64,000 nucleotides of DNA from Micromonospora cabrerizensis (GTDB lineage Bacteria; Actinomycetota; Actinomycetes; Mycobacteriales; Micromonosporaceae): the NCBI RefSeq assembly GCF_022230955.1, contig NZ_JAKKFI010000090.1, forward strand, positions 1 to 64,000, read 5' to 3'. The notes beneath the pieces are model-generated. The model worked only from the letters and a program-made list of their open reading frames with translations, did no database searches and was not told where the DNA came from. Below are positions 34,361-41,658 of this stretch, piece after piece. How positions within the stretch are numbered: the stretch's first letter is position 1; the number at the start of each line of letters is the position of its first letter. Both the position numbers and the translations under genes were made by a program.

Positions 34361-36112
34361 TCAGGCGATGGTGCAGATGGGGGCACCGGCGGTGATCACG
34401 GCACCGACCTCGGCGGCGAGCCCGCTGACCGTGCCCGCCTTGTGGGCGTGCAACGGCTGCTCCATCTTCATCGCCTCCAACACCACCACCAGGTCGCCCT
34501 CGGCCACGGTGTCGCCGTCCGCCACTGCGATCTTGACGATGGTGCCCTGCATCGGCGAGGTGAGCGCGTCGCCGCCGACCGGAGCGCCGGCCCTGGCCCC
34601 ACCACCGCGCCGGCTCGGCTTGCGGGAGGCGGGTGCCGCGGTGGTCGTACTCCCGCCGAAGCTGGCGGGGAGGCTGACCTCGAGGCGCTTGCCACCCACC
34701 TCGACCACGACGGTCGTGCGTTCGGCCGGCGCCTCGGCGGCGCCGGCGGCGGCGGCGAACGGCGGCACGGTGTTGTGGAACTCCGTCTCGATCCAGCGGG
34801 TGTGCACGCTGAACGGCTCGGCGGTGAATGCCTCGTCCCGCACGACCAGCCGGTGGAACGGCAGCGCGGTGGCCATGCCGTCGAGGACCATCTCGTCCAG
34901 AGCGCGACGGGCGCGCTCCAGCGCCTCCGTCCGCGTCTCACCGGTGATGATCACTTTGGCGAGCAGCGAGTCGAAGTTGCCGCCGATCACGTCGCCGGCC
35001 GAGATGCCGGTGTCGACCCGCACGCCCGGGCCGGTGGGCAGCCGGAGTGCGGTGACCGTGCCCGGGGCCGGCAGGAAGTTGCGGCCCGGGTCCTCGCCGT
35101 TGATCCGGAACTCGATGGAGTGCCCGCGTGGCGTCGGGTCCTCGGTGATTCGCAGCTTCTCACCGTCGGCGATCCGGAACTGCTCGCGGACCAGGTCGAT
35201 GCCGGCGGTCTCCTCGGTGACCGGGTGCTCGACCTGGAGTCGGGTGTTGACCTCCAGGAAGGAGATGGTGCCGTCCACGCCGACCAGGTATTCCACGGTG
35301 CCGGCGCCGTGGTACCCGGCTTCGCGGCAGATCGCCTTGGCGCTGTCGTGGATCTGGGCCCGCTGGGCGTCGCTGAGGAACGGCGCGGGGGCCTCCTCCA
35401 CGAGCTTCTGGTGCCGACGCTGCAACGAGCAGTCCCGGGTGCCGACCACGATCACGTTGCCGTGCTGGTCGGCGAGGACCTGCGCCTCGACGTGCCGGGG
35501 CTTGTCCAGGTAACGCTCGACGAAGCACTCGCCCCGGCCGAACGCCGCGACCGCCTCCCGGGTGGCCGACTCGAAGAGCTGGGGGATCTCCTCCATGGTC
35601 CGGGCGACCTTGAGGCCGCGTCCGCCGCCCCCGAAGGCGGCCTTGATGGCGACCGGCAGGCCGTGGTCGACGGCGAACGCCATCACCTCGTCCGGGTTGG
35701 CCACCGGGTCCGGGGTGCCCGGCACCAGCGGAGCGCCGGCGCGCTGGGCGATGTGCCGGGCGGTCACCTTGTCGCCCAGGTCACGGATCGCCTGCGGGGT
35801 GGGACCGATCCAGGTCAGCCCGGCGTCGATGACCGCCTGGGCGAAGTCGGCGTTCTCGGAGAGGAAGCCGTAGCCGGGGTGCACGGCGTCGGCGCCGGCC
35901 CTGGCGGCCACGTCGAGCAGCTTGTCGATGCGCAGGTACGTCTCGGTCGCGCTGTCGCCGTCGAGCGCGTACGCCTCGTCCGCGAGGGTGGCGTGCAGGG
36001 CGTCGCGGTCGGAGTCCGCGTACACGGCGACGCTGTCGAGGCCCGCGTCGCGGCACGCACGGATCACCCGGACGGCGATCTCGCCGCGGTTGGCGATGAG
36101 TACCTTGCGCAC
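34361..36112 (-). CDS. accA3: Acyl-CoA carboxylase alpha chain (biotin carboxylase + biotin carrier)
   Basis: The 583-residue fusion carboxylates biotin and carries it. The N-terminal biotin carboxylase begins VRKVLIANRGEIAVR and includes the ATP-grasp loop AAFGGGGRGLKVA and EVNTRLQVEHPVTE. The C-terminal carrier domain has the biotinylation site EAMKMEQP, with Lys549 as acceptor. GTG 36112 has a GGGAGGAG site 8 bases upstream. With the carboxyltransferase at 51033 and the epsilon subunit at 43569 it gives a complete acetyl/propionyl-CoA carboxylase. It matches mycobacterial accA3 in position relative to maf and accD5. Confidence 0.95.
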   Translation of the reverse strand: MRKVLIANRGEIAVRVIRACRDAGLDSVAVYADSDRDALHATLADEAYALDGDSATETYLRIDKLLDVAARAGADAVHPGYGFLSENADFAQAVIDAGLTWIGPTPQAIRDLGDKVTARHIAQRAGAPLVPGTPDPVANPDEVMAFAVDHGLPVAIKAAFGGGGRGLKVARTMEEIPQLFESATREAVAAFGRGECFVERYLDKPRHVEAQVLADQHGNVIVVGTRDCSLQRRHQKLVEEAPAPFLSDAQRAQIHDSAKAICREAGYHGAGTVEYLVGVDGTISFLEVNTRLQVEHPVTEETAGIDLVREQFRIADGEKLRITEDPTPRGHSIEFRINGEDPGRNFLPAPGTVTALRLPTGPGVRVDTGISAGDVIGGNFDSLLAKVIITGETRTEALERARRALDEMVLDGMATALPFHRLVVRDEAFTAEPFSVHTRWIETEFHNTVPPFAAAAGAAEAPAERTTVVVEVGGKRLEVSLPASFGGSTTTAAPASRKPSRRGGGARAGAPVGGDALTSPMQGTIVKIAVADGDTVAEGDLVVVLEAMKMEQPLHAHKAGTVSGLAAEVGAVITAGAPICTIA

Positions 36113-36213
36113 CTTCGTGGCTCCTCCCGGGCAGGTTACTGACGGGGAGTGTATCGGCCACCCTGCTGGCCCTAACGATCGCTCAGTGTGGGATGCCGCA
36201 CTGCGCGGCGACG

Positions 36214-36228
36214 CTCTAGTCAAACTTG
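36214..36228. promoter_or_regulatory. Candidate PadR site upstream of padR
   Basis: CTCTAGTCAAACTTG lies 17 bases before the padR start. A 13-of-15 match in reverse orientation (36922-36936) lies in front of the exporter genes. Two occurrences only at the two promoters flanking padR suggest a shared operator. Confidence 0.5.
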
Positions 36229-36245
36229 TCTATTACGCTTGTCTG

Positions 36246-36920
36246 GTGTCTTCGACTCGATTGATGATCCTTGGCCTGGTGCGGTGGATGCAGCCCGTGC
36301 ACGGCTACGACGTGCGGCGGGAACTGCTGAGCTGGGGCGCCGACAAGTGGGCGAACGTGCAGCCCGGCTCGATCTACCACGCGCTGCGCAAGCTCACCGA
36401 GGAAGGCCTGCTCAGGGCTGTTGCGACCGAGCAGGTCGGTGCCCGTCCGGCACGCACCACGTACGAGGTGACCGCGACGGGGGAGGACGAGTTCCAGACG
36501 CTGCTGCGTGGCTTCTGGTGGGGCTTGTCCGAGCCACTGGACCCGTTCTCCGCGGCGTTCGGTTTCCTGCCCGCGCTGCCCCGCTCCGAGGCTGCGGCGG
36601 CCCTGCGCAACCGGGCCAACCTGCTGCGCGCCAGCGTCGCCTCGATGCGGGCCTCGCTGGAGTCCGACTGGATACGTAAGAGCAAGCCGGTGCACGTGGC
36701 CTGGCTGTTCGAACTCTGGTCCGAGCGGGCGGAAGCCGAGCTGGGTTGGTGTGAGCGGATCGCGGAACGCATCGAATCCGGTGTGTCGTACCTGCCTGCT
36801 GAGCTGGAGAACGCCGAAGGTTGGTCGGGATGGGGCAACGGTGGAGTCCCGCCGGAGCCAGACGGTGGAGTCCCGTCGGAACCGGACGGTGGTGCCCCAT
36901 CGGAGCCAGACGCGAAATAA
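36246..36920 (+). CDS. PadR-family regulator
   Basis: A 224-residue regulator. The winged helix includes GLVRWMQPVHGYDVRREL, WANVQPGSIYHALRKLTEEGLL and the wing PARTTYEVTATGEDEF, the PadR signature. The C-terminal half is a helical dimerisation domain typical of the AphA/Vir subgroup. The last 25 residues are repeats of GG-VP-EPD type. GTG 36246 directly precedes the homology. It lies upstream of and in line with a DrrAB-type exporter, the usual target of such regulators, and both promoters carry the same 15-base motif. Confidence 0.9.
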   Translation: MSSTRLMILGLVRWMQPVHGYDVRRELLSWGADKWANVQPGSIYHALRKLTEEGLLRAVATEQVGARPARTTYEVTATGEDEFQTLLRGFWWGLSEPLDPFSAAFGFLPALPRSEAAAALRNRANLLRASVASMRASLESDWIRKSKPVHVAWLFELWSERAEAELGWCERIAERIESGVSYLPAELENAEGWSGWGNGGVPPEPDGGVPSEPDGGAPSEPDAK

Positions 36921-36921
36921 T

Positions 36922-36936
36922 CAACGTTGACTAGAG
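36922..36936. promoter_or_regulatory. Candidate PadR site upstream of the exporter genes
   Basis: CAACGTTGACTAGAG is the reverse complement of CTCTAGTCAACGTTG and matches the site before padR at 13 of 15 positions. It begins right after the padR stop codon, 105 bases before the ATPase gene. Confidence 0.5.
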
Positions 36937-37041
36937 AAGTTATATCGCGTTAGCCTGCTGGCGGCACAGCGGGGGAGTGCGCCGTCCGGCGTCGTCCCAC
37001 TCGGAGGTCGGCTCGACCGGCCCGAACGACCAGGAGCGAAA

Positions 37042-38001
37042 ATGATCGAGACCAGGGGGCTGCGGAAGTCGTTCCGCTCCCGCGCGGGTCGAGAGACGAA
37101 GACGGTGGACGCCGTGCGGGGCGTCAACCTCGAGGTCGCCGAGGGCGAGATCTTCGGCTTCCTCGGCCCGAACGGCGCCGGCAAGACCACCACGCTGCGG
37201 ATGCTCGCCACGCTGATCGAGCCGGACGGCGGCGACGCCACCATCGCCGGCGCCGACCTGCGGAAGGACCCGGCCGAGGTGCGCCGACGCATCGGCTACG
37301 TCCCGCAGGGCGGCAGCACCTGGGACGAGTCCACCGCCCGCGAGGAGCTGGTGCTGCACGCCCGCATGTACGGCATCGGCAAGGCCGACGCGCAGCGCCG
37401 CGCGGCCCGCGCGCTGGACGCCTTCCAGCTCACCGAGTACGCCGACCGCAAGTGCAAGACCTACTCCGGTGGTCAGCGCCGGCGGGTCGAGATCGCGCTC
37501 GGCATCATCCACGAGCCGAAGATCGTCTTCCTGGACGAGCCGACCACCGGCCTCGACCCGCAGAGCCGCGCGCACATGTGGGACGAGATCCGGCGGCTGC
37601 GCAGCGACGGGATGACCGTCTTCATCACCACGCACTACCTGGACGAGGCCGACGCGCTCTGCGACCGGATCGCGATCATGGACAACGGCGAGATCGTGGC
37701 CGAGGGCACCCCGGGCGAGCTCAAGCGGGAGATCTCCGGCGACGTCGTGCTGGTCGGCCTCGACCTGGCCGCCACCCCGCAGGCCGCCCAGTCGCTCGAC
37801 GGCGAGGCGTACGTCAACAAGCTGGAGACCGTCGACGAGGGCGGCCTACGCCTCTACGTCGACGAGGGCGCCACCGCCATCCCACAGGTGCTGCGCCGAC
37901 TCGACCACGCCGGCCTGGAGCTGCGCTCGATCGAGCTGCACCGGCCCAGCCTGGACGACGTCTTCCTCACCAAGACCGGCCGCTCGCTGCGCGAGTCCTG
38001 A
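37042..38001 (+). CDS. DrrA-type ABC transporter ATPase
   Basis: The 319-residue protein is the ATP-binding subunit of a daunorubicin-resistance type exporter. GPNGAGKTTT is Walker A, YSGGQRRRVEIA the signature, and IVFLDEPTTGLD Walker B. The C-terminal extension ends LHRPSLDDVFLTKTGRSLRE, which is characteristic of DrrA. An AGGAG site lies 6 bases before ATG 37042. The membrane subunit follows after about 100 bases. The final codons are repeated three more times in that gap. The exported compound is unknown, and no resistance phenotype can be inferred from sequence. Confidence 0.93.
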   Translation: MIETRGLRKSFRSRAGRETKTVDAVRGVNLEVAEGEIFGFLGPNGAGKTTTLRMLATLIEPDGGDATIAGADLRKDPAEVRRRIGYVPQGGSTWDESTAREELVLHARMYGIGKADAQRRAARALDAFQLTEYADRKCKTYSGGQRRRVEIALGIIHEPKIVFLDEPTTGLDPQSRAHMWDEIRRLRSDGMTVFITTHYLDEADALCDRIAIMDNGEIVAEGTPGELKREISGDVVLVGLDLAATPQAAQSLDGEAYVNKLETVDEGGLRLYVDEGATAIPQVLRRLDHAGLELRSIELHRPSLDDVFLTKTGRSLRES

Positions 38002-38092
38002 CCACCGCTCGCACCGCTCGCTGCGCGGGTTCCTGATCGCCGCTCGCTGCGCGGGTCCTTGATCGCCGCTCGCTGCGCGAGTCCTGACCATC
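37979..38092. repeat. Four tandem copies of the drrA-like 3' end
   Basis: Units of about 26 bases built on CCGCTCGCTGCGCGAGTCCT occur at 37979-38003, 38014-38039, 38040-38065 and 38066-38092. The first unit holds the last codons and TGA of the ATPase gene. The last unit keeps the same TGACCA ending and abuts the drrB-like ribosome site. CGCTCGCTGCGCG is itself partly palindromic. Confidence 0.88.
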
Positions 38093-38104
38093 CGGAGACC
38101 ACTC

Positions 38105-38860
38105 ATGAAATTCGCCCGTGACACGTGGCTGATCTTCCAGCGGCAGACCCAGCTGCTGCTGCGCAACCCGGTCTGGGTCTTCGTCGGCGTCTTCCAGCCG
38201 GTGATGTACCTGCTGCTCTTCGCCCCACTGCTCAAGCCAGCCCTGAACGCGCCCACCCAGGCCGCCGCCTACAAGATCTTCGTACCCGGTCTGCTCGTCC
38301 TGCTGGCCATCTTCGGCGGCCTGTTCCAGGGGTTCGGCCTCATCGCCGAGCTGCGAGCCGGGGTCATCGAACGCTCCCGGGTCACCCCGATCAGCCGGCT
38401 CGCCCTGCTGCTCGGCCGCTCGCTGCGTGACGTGGTCTCACTTCTCGTGCAGGCCGTCATCATCACCCTGCTGGCGCTCCTGTTCGACCTGCGGGTGTTC
38501 ATCGGTGACCTGCTGCTGGCATACCTGCTGCTCGCCCTGATCGCCCTCATGACCTCGGCCGTCTCGTACGGCGTCGCACTCAAGGTCAAGAGCGAGGACG
38601 CCCTGGCTCCCCTGATGAACACCGTGGCCCAGCCGGTGCTGCTGCTCTCCGGCATCCTGCTGCCGCTGACCTTCGCGCCCGGCTGGTTGCAGGGCATCGC
38701 CAACTGGAACCCGTTCTCCTGGGCGGTCGACGGCACCCGGGCGCTGTTCGCCGGCGACCTGGGCAGTGACAGGGTCTGGCAGGGCCTGACCATCACCGCG
38801 GTCCTCGCCGCGTTGGGCGTCTACTGGGCAGCCCGCCAGTTCGCCCGAAGCGTCCGCTGA
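38105..38860 (+). CDS. DrrB-type ABC-2 membrane subunit
   Basis: A 251-residue ABC-2 permease with six membrane helices. RNPVWVFVGVFQPVMYLLLFAPLL is the first, and the conserved helical loop GVIERSRVTPISRLALLLGRSLRD is typical of DrrB. It ends with FSWAVDGTRALF and a final helix. It pairs with the preceding ATPase. Start ATG 38105 gives MKFARDTWLIFQRQ. It is convergent with the O-methyltransferase gene. Confidence 0.93.
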   Translation: MKFARDTWLIFQRQTQLLLRNPVWVFVGVFQPVMYLLLFAPLLKPALNAPTQAAAYKIFVPGLLVLLAIFGGLFQGFGLIAELRAGVIERSRVTPISRLALLLGRSLRDVVSLLVQAVIITLLALLFDLRVFIGDLLLAYLLLALIALMTSAVSYGVALKVKSEDALAPLMNTVAQPVLLLSGILLPLTFAPGWLQGIANWNPFSWAVDGTRALFAGDLGSDRVWQGLTITAVLAALGVYWAARQFARSVR

Positions 38861-38863
38861 CGC

Positions 38864-38908
38864 TGGCCGGCCGGCCGGCCAGCCGGCCAGCCGGCCTGCC
38901 TGCCAGGC
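38864..38908. repeat. GGCC-rich self-complementary stretch
   Basis: Runs of GGCCGGCC and AGCCGGCC immediately after the drrB-like stop can fold on themselves in many registers. It probably helps terminate transcription. No gene. Confidence 0.5.
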
Positions 38909-38948
38909 CCGGCTGCTCTGGCTTGATCGCTTGCCTGCCTGCTTTGGC

Positions 38949-39027
38949 TTGATCGACTCGGTTTCCTGGAAGTCGGGGTGTCCTATGGCCTGGGATGCCG
39001 CGACTTCCAGGAACTCGAGTGGATCAA
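38949..39027. terminator. GATC-type palindrome, homologue of 40433-40507
   Basis: Arms 38949-38975 and 39001-39027 (24 of 27 paired) begin TTGATC and end GATCAA. It lies between the convergent drrB-like and O-methyltransferase genes. Arm and loop sequences (ACTCGG, TTCCT-GAA, CCTGG-ATGCCGC) also occur in the palindrome at 40433. Confidence 0.7.
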
Positions 39028-39046
39028 AGTGGCCGGCCGCTGCCGC

Positions 39047-39700
39047 TCAGCGCACCCGGGCGAGGGTCAGGCCGTCCGCGATCGGCAGCATCACCGGGTC
39101 CACCCGTACGTCGGCGAGCACCTCGTCGTTGAAGGCGGCGATGGCCCGGTCGCCTTCGTTCTGCGGCGCGATGATCCGCCCGCCGCGCAGTACGTTGTCG
39201 ACCGCGATCACTCCACCGGGCCGCATCCGGGGCACCAACTCAGCCCAGTAGACCGGGTAGCCCGTCTTGTCGGCGTCGATGAACGCGAAGTCGAGGTAGC
39301 GCTCGTGCGGCAACTCCCGCAAGGTCTCCCCGGCCGGGCCGATCCGCAGGTCGATCCGGTCCTGCACACCGGCACGCTCCCAGTAGCGCCGGGCGATGCC
39401 GGTGAACTCCTCGGAGACGTCGAAGCAGGTCAGCTGCCCACCGTCGGGAAGCCCACGGGCAATCGCCAGCGACGACAGCCCGGTGAACGTGCCGACCTCG
39501 ACGGCCTGCCGCACGTCGAGGAGTCGGGTGAGGAAGGTCAGGAACGCCGCCTGCTCCGGTGCCACCTGCATGGAGGCGTGCTCCGGCAACACCGACCGGG
39601 TTTCCTCGGCCAGGTCCTGAATGATCTCGTCCGGCGGAGCGCCGTGTGCGACAAGGTACGCGTGCAGCTCATCGGTGAGCGGGATCGACTTGGTGGTCAT
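39047..39700 (-). CDS. Class I O-methyltransferase (caffeoyl-CoA type)
   Basis: A 217-residue SAM-dependent methyltransferase. VEVGTFTGLSSLAIARGL is motif I, LDFAFIDADKTGYPVYW carries the metal-binding Asp, and GGVIAVDNVLRGG the second metal site. This is the caffeoyl-CoA/catechol O-methyltransferase fold, common in actinomycetes with varied substrates. Its ATG overlaps the maf stop in ATGA, so it is translated with maf. No other secondary-metabolite genes are adjacent. Confidence 0.9.
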   Translation of the reverse strand: MTTKSIPLTDELHAYLVAHGAPPDEIIQDLAEETRSVLPEHASMQVAPEQAAFLTFLTRLLDVRQAVEVGTFTGLSSLAIARGLPDGGQLTCFDVSEEFTGIARRYWERAGVQDRIDLRIGPAGETLRELPHERYLDFAFIDADKTGYPVYWAELVPRMRPGGVIAVDNVLRGGRIIAPQNEGDRAIAAFNDEVLADVRVDPVMLPIADGLTLARVR

Positions 39701-40365
39701 GACCGGACGTTACCGAGTGGCTCGACAGATTGGCCGCCCGGCGCGACCTTCGTCCAGAGGTCGGTGATCCGCAGATCCAGTTCGGCGAGGAGGCGGCGCA
39801 GCAGCGGCATCGACAACCCGACCACCGTGCCCGGGTCGCCCTCGATCCGCTCCACGAAAGCCCCACCGAGCCCGTCGATCGTGAACGCGCCGGCCACAGC
39901 CAGCGGCTCGCCACTGGCCACGTACGCGGTGATCTCGTCGTCGCTGATGTCAGCGAAGTGGACGGTCGTGGACGCGACCGCCTCCGCGCGCCGCCCGGCG
40001 ACGACGTCGATCAGGCAGTGCCCACTGTGCAGAACACCGCTGCGCCCCCGCATCCGCTGCCAACGCTGGGTCGCATCCGCCGGGTCTGCCGGCTTGCCGA
40101 GGATCTCCCCGTCGAACGCCAGCACCGAGTCGCAGCCGATCACCAGCGTCCGTTGGTCGCTGGCCGGGCTCAGCCGGGTCAGCACCGCCTGGGCCTTGAG
40201 GCGCGCCAACTCCAGGCACAACTCCTCGGCCCGGTCGGTCACCACCAGGGATTCGTCCACCCCGCTGACCAGCACGTCCGGCTCGATGCCAGCGGCCTGG
40301 AGGGACTTGCGACGGGCAGGGCTCGCCGAAGCGAGCACGAGGCGGAGAGGCAAAGAGTCAGACAC
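39697..40365 (-). CDS. maf: Maf-family nucleoside triphosphate pyrophosphatase
   Basis: A 222-residue Maf protein that hydrolyses modified or canonical NTPs (such as m7GTP, dTTP or UTP) to monophosphates. LVLASASPARRKSL is the N-terminal phosphate-binding signature, GCDSVLAFDGEILGKP the catalytic region and EGDPGTVVGLSMPLL the C-terminal block. GTG 40365 is chosen because the homology starts four codons later. The frame continues upstream without similarity. maf lies between the accE/accD and accA genes, as in mycobacteria, but is followed here by an O-methyltransferase. Confidence 0.93.
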   Translation of the reverse strand: MSDSLPLRLVLASASPARRKSLQAAGIEPDVLVSGVDESLVVTDRAEELCLELARLKAQAVLTRLSPASDQRTLVIGCDSVLAFDGEILGKPADPADATQRWQRMRGRSGVLHSGHCLIDVVAGRRAEAVASTTVHFADISDDEITAYVASGEPLAVAGAFTIDGLGGAFVERIEGDPGTVVGLSMPLLRRLLAELDLRITDLWTKVAPGGQSVEPLGNVRS

Positions 40366-40432
40366 GAGCCCGACGTTACCGGCAAGCCCTCCACCACGAC
40401 CCAAGACCAACCGCGTACGCCTCGAGCATCTT

Positions 40433-40507
40433 GATCGACTCGGGTTCCTTGAAACCGTGGTCTCCTCCTGCCCTGGATGCCGCAGTTTCAAGAAATCCGA
40501 GTCGATC
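40433..40507. terminator. GATC-type palindrome between the protease and maf genes
   Basis: GATCGACTCGG at 40433 opens a 23-base arm that pairs with 40485-40507 (21 of 23). It lies after the protease gene and before maf, both on the minus strand. It is a homologue of the palindrome at 38949, so the maf/methyltransferase pair is flanked by two copies. Confidence 0.7.
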
Positions 40508-40524
40508 ACCCTGCCGCACACCGA

Positions 40525-41658
40525 TCAGCGACTAATCCTTGGCGGTGGATCATCACTGCGCCGCCGACGCCGTGCCACCACCGCCCAAGCGACCCCGGCA
40601 ACCACAATCACGCCCAGAGTCACCAGGCCACGTGCCGTCGCACCGCTGCCGTCATCACCCGGCCGCCGCCCGGCGGCCGTCGTCGACGGGCCAGCACCGG
40701 CCGGCGCGCTCACCGACTCAAACCCCAGCGGCGGTACGTCTGCCGTCAGCGCCGCCACCAGGTCGATCACGCCGTAGCCGTATTCGTCGTCGCGTCCAGG
40801 TGGACCCTTGTCAACGGCCGTGGCCGTGAGCCGGTGCGCTACCTCCCGCGCGGGAAGATAGGGGTACTTCGACCTGATCAAAGCCGCCGCCCCCGCCACG
40901 ATCGCCGTCGCGCTCGATGTGCCGGTGCCCCTGGAGTACCTTCCGTCGTAACTGGTGCTGTAGATATCGACTGCGGGAGCGACCACGTCGATCTCCGGCC
41001 CGGTCACGGAGATTGCGGCGTGCAGCCCAGCGCGGTCCACGCCACCCACGGCTATTACACCGGCTTCGCTTGCCGGGTATCCAACGGTCTGATCGCGAGG
41101 AAGATTACCAACGCCGGCTATAACGACAATATCTGCGCCGACGGCAGCTCGAATTGCTTGACGCAATCTTGAGCTGCTTCCGCCGACAGAGGAAATACTT
41201 ATTATGTCCGCGCCGTTCGCGATGGCATATTCAATGCCTCTTGCTAAACTCTCCGGAGCGCCGTTGCCGTCAGGGGGAGAGCTGAAAATTGGCAAAATTT
41301 TCGCTCCTGGAGCTATGCCTAGTGCTCCGATTTTTCCTTGCCCATGAGCTGCTATAAGTCCGGCCATTGACGTTCCGTGGCTATCCAGGTCTCTCCGGCC
41401 GTCGCCATTGCCGCCAGTAATTATGTCTGTTCCGGCAAGCAAGTTTCCGCTTAGGTCGGGGTGTGGATCGACGCCTGTGTCGGGTACGGCGACGATGACG
41501 CCATTGCCGCTACTTAGGCCTTGGGCCTGGGTCGCTTTCAAGTAGTCGAGGTGCCATTGCTCCGCCCGAATCTGAGTACTAGCGCCGGGCGGTTCGGCGG
41601 AAACAGGAAATACTGTTGATGTTGTCAGTAACGCCATTAGAGCCCAGATAGGTCGCAT
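40525..41658 (-). CDS. Mycosin-like S8 serine protease
   Basis: A 377-residue subtilase. A signal peptide (WALMALLTTSTVFPVSAE) precedes the protease domain. The triad is Asp60 (VPDTGVD), His94 (DSHGTSMAG) and Ser248 (GTGTSSA), with oxyanion Asn185. A proline-rich stretch and one C-terminal membrane helix followed by RRRRR match mycosins (MycP), which work with ESX/type VII secretion. Its start codon shares one base with the stop of the upstream gene (TAATG). The 5' part lies in lower-GC DNA and has two rare TTA leucine codons (about residues 10 and 138), whereas the 3' end is normal high-GC. No ESX core genes are in the window. Confidence 0.88.
   Translation of the reverse strand: MRPIWALMALLTTSTVFPVSAEPPGASTQIRAEQWHLDYLKATQAQGLSSGNGVIVAVPDTGVDPHPDLSGNLLAGTDIITGGNGDGRRDLDSHGTSMAGLIAAHGQGKIGALGIAPGAKILPIFSSPPDGNGAPESLARGIEYAIANGADIISISSVGGSSSRLRQAIRAAVGADIVVIAGVGNLPRDQTVGYPASEAGVIAVGGVDRAGLHAAISVTGPEIDVVAPAVDIYSTSYDGRYSRGTGTSSATAIVAGAAALIRSKYPYLPAREVAHRLTATAVDKGPPGRDDEYGYGVIDLVAALTADVPPLGFESVSAPAGAGPSTTAAGRRPGDDGSGATARGLVTLGVIVVAGVAWAVVARRRRRSDDPPPRISR

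Noticed and set aside
36246..39700. Secondary-metabolite cluster (PadR, DrrAB-type exporter, O-methyltransferase)
   Set aside because: No biosynthetic core enzyme is present. The methyltransferase is coupled to maf, and the exporter has its own regulator.
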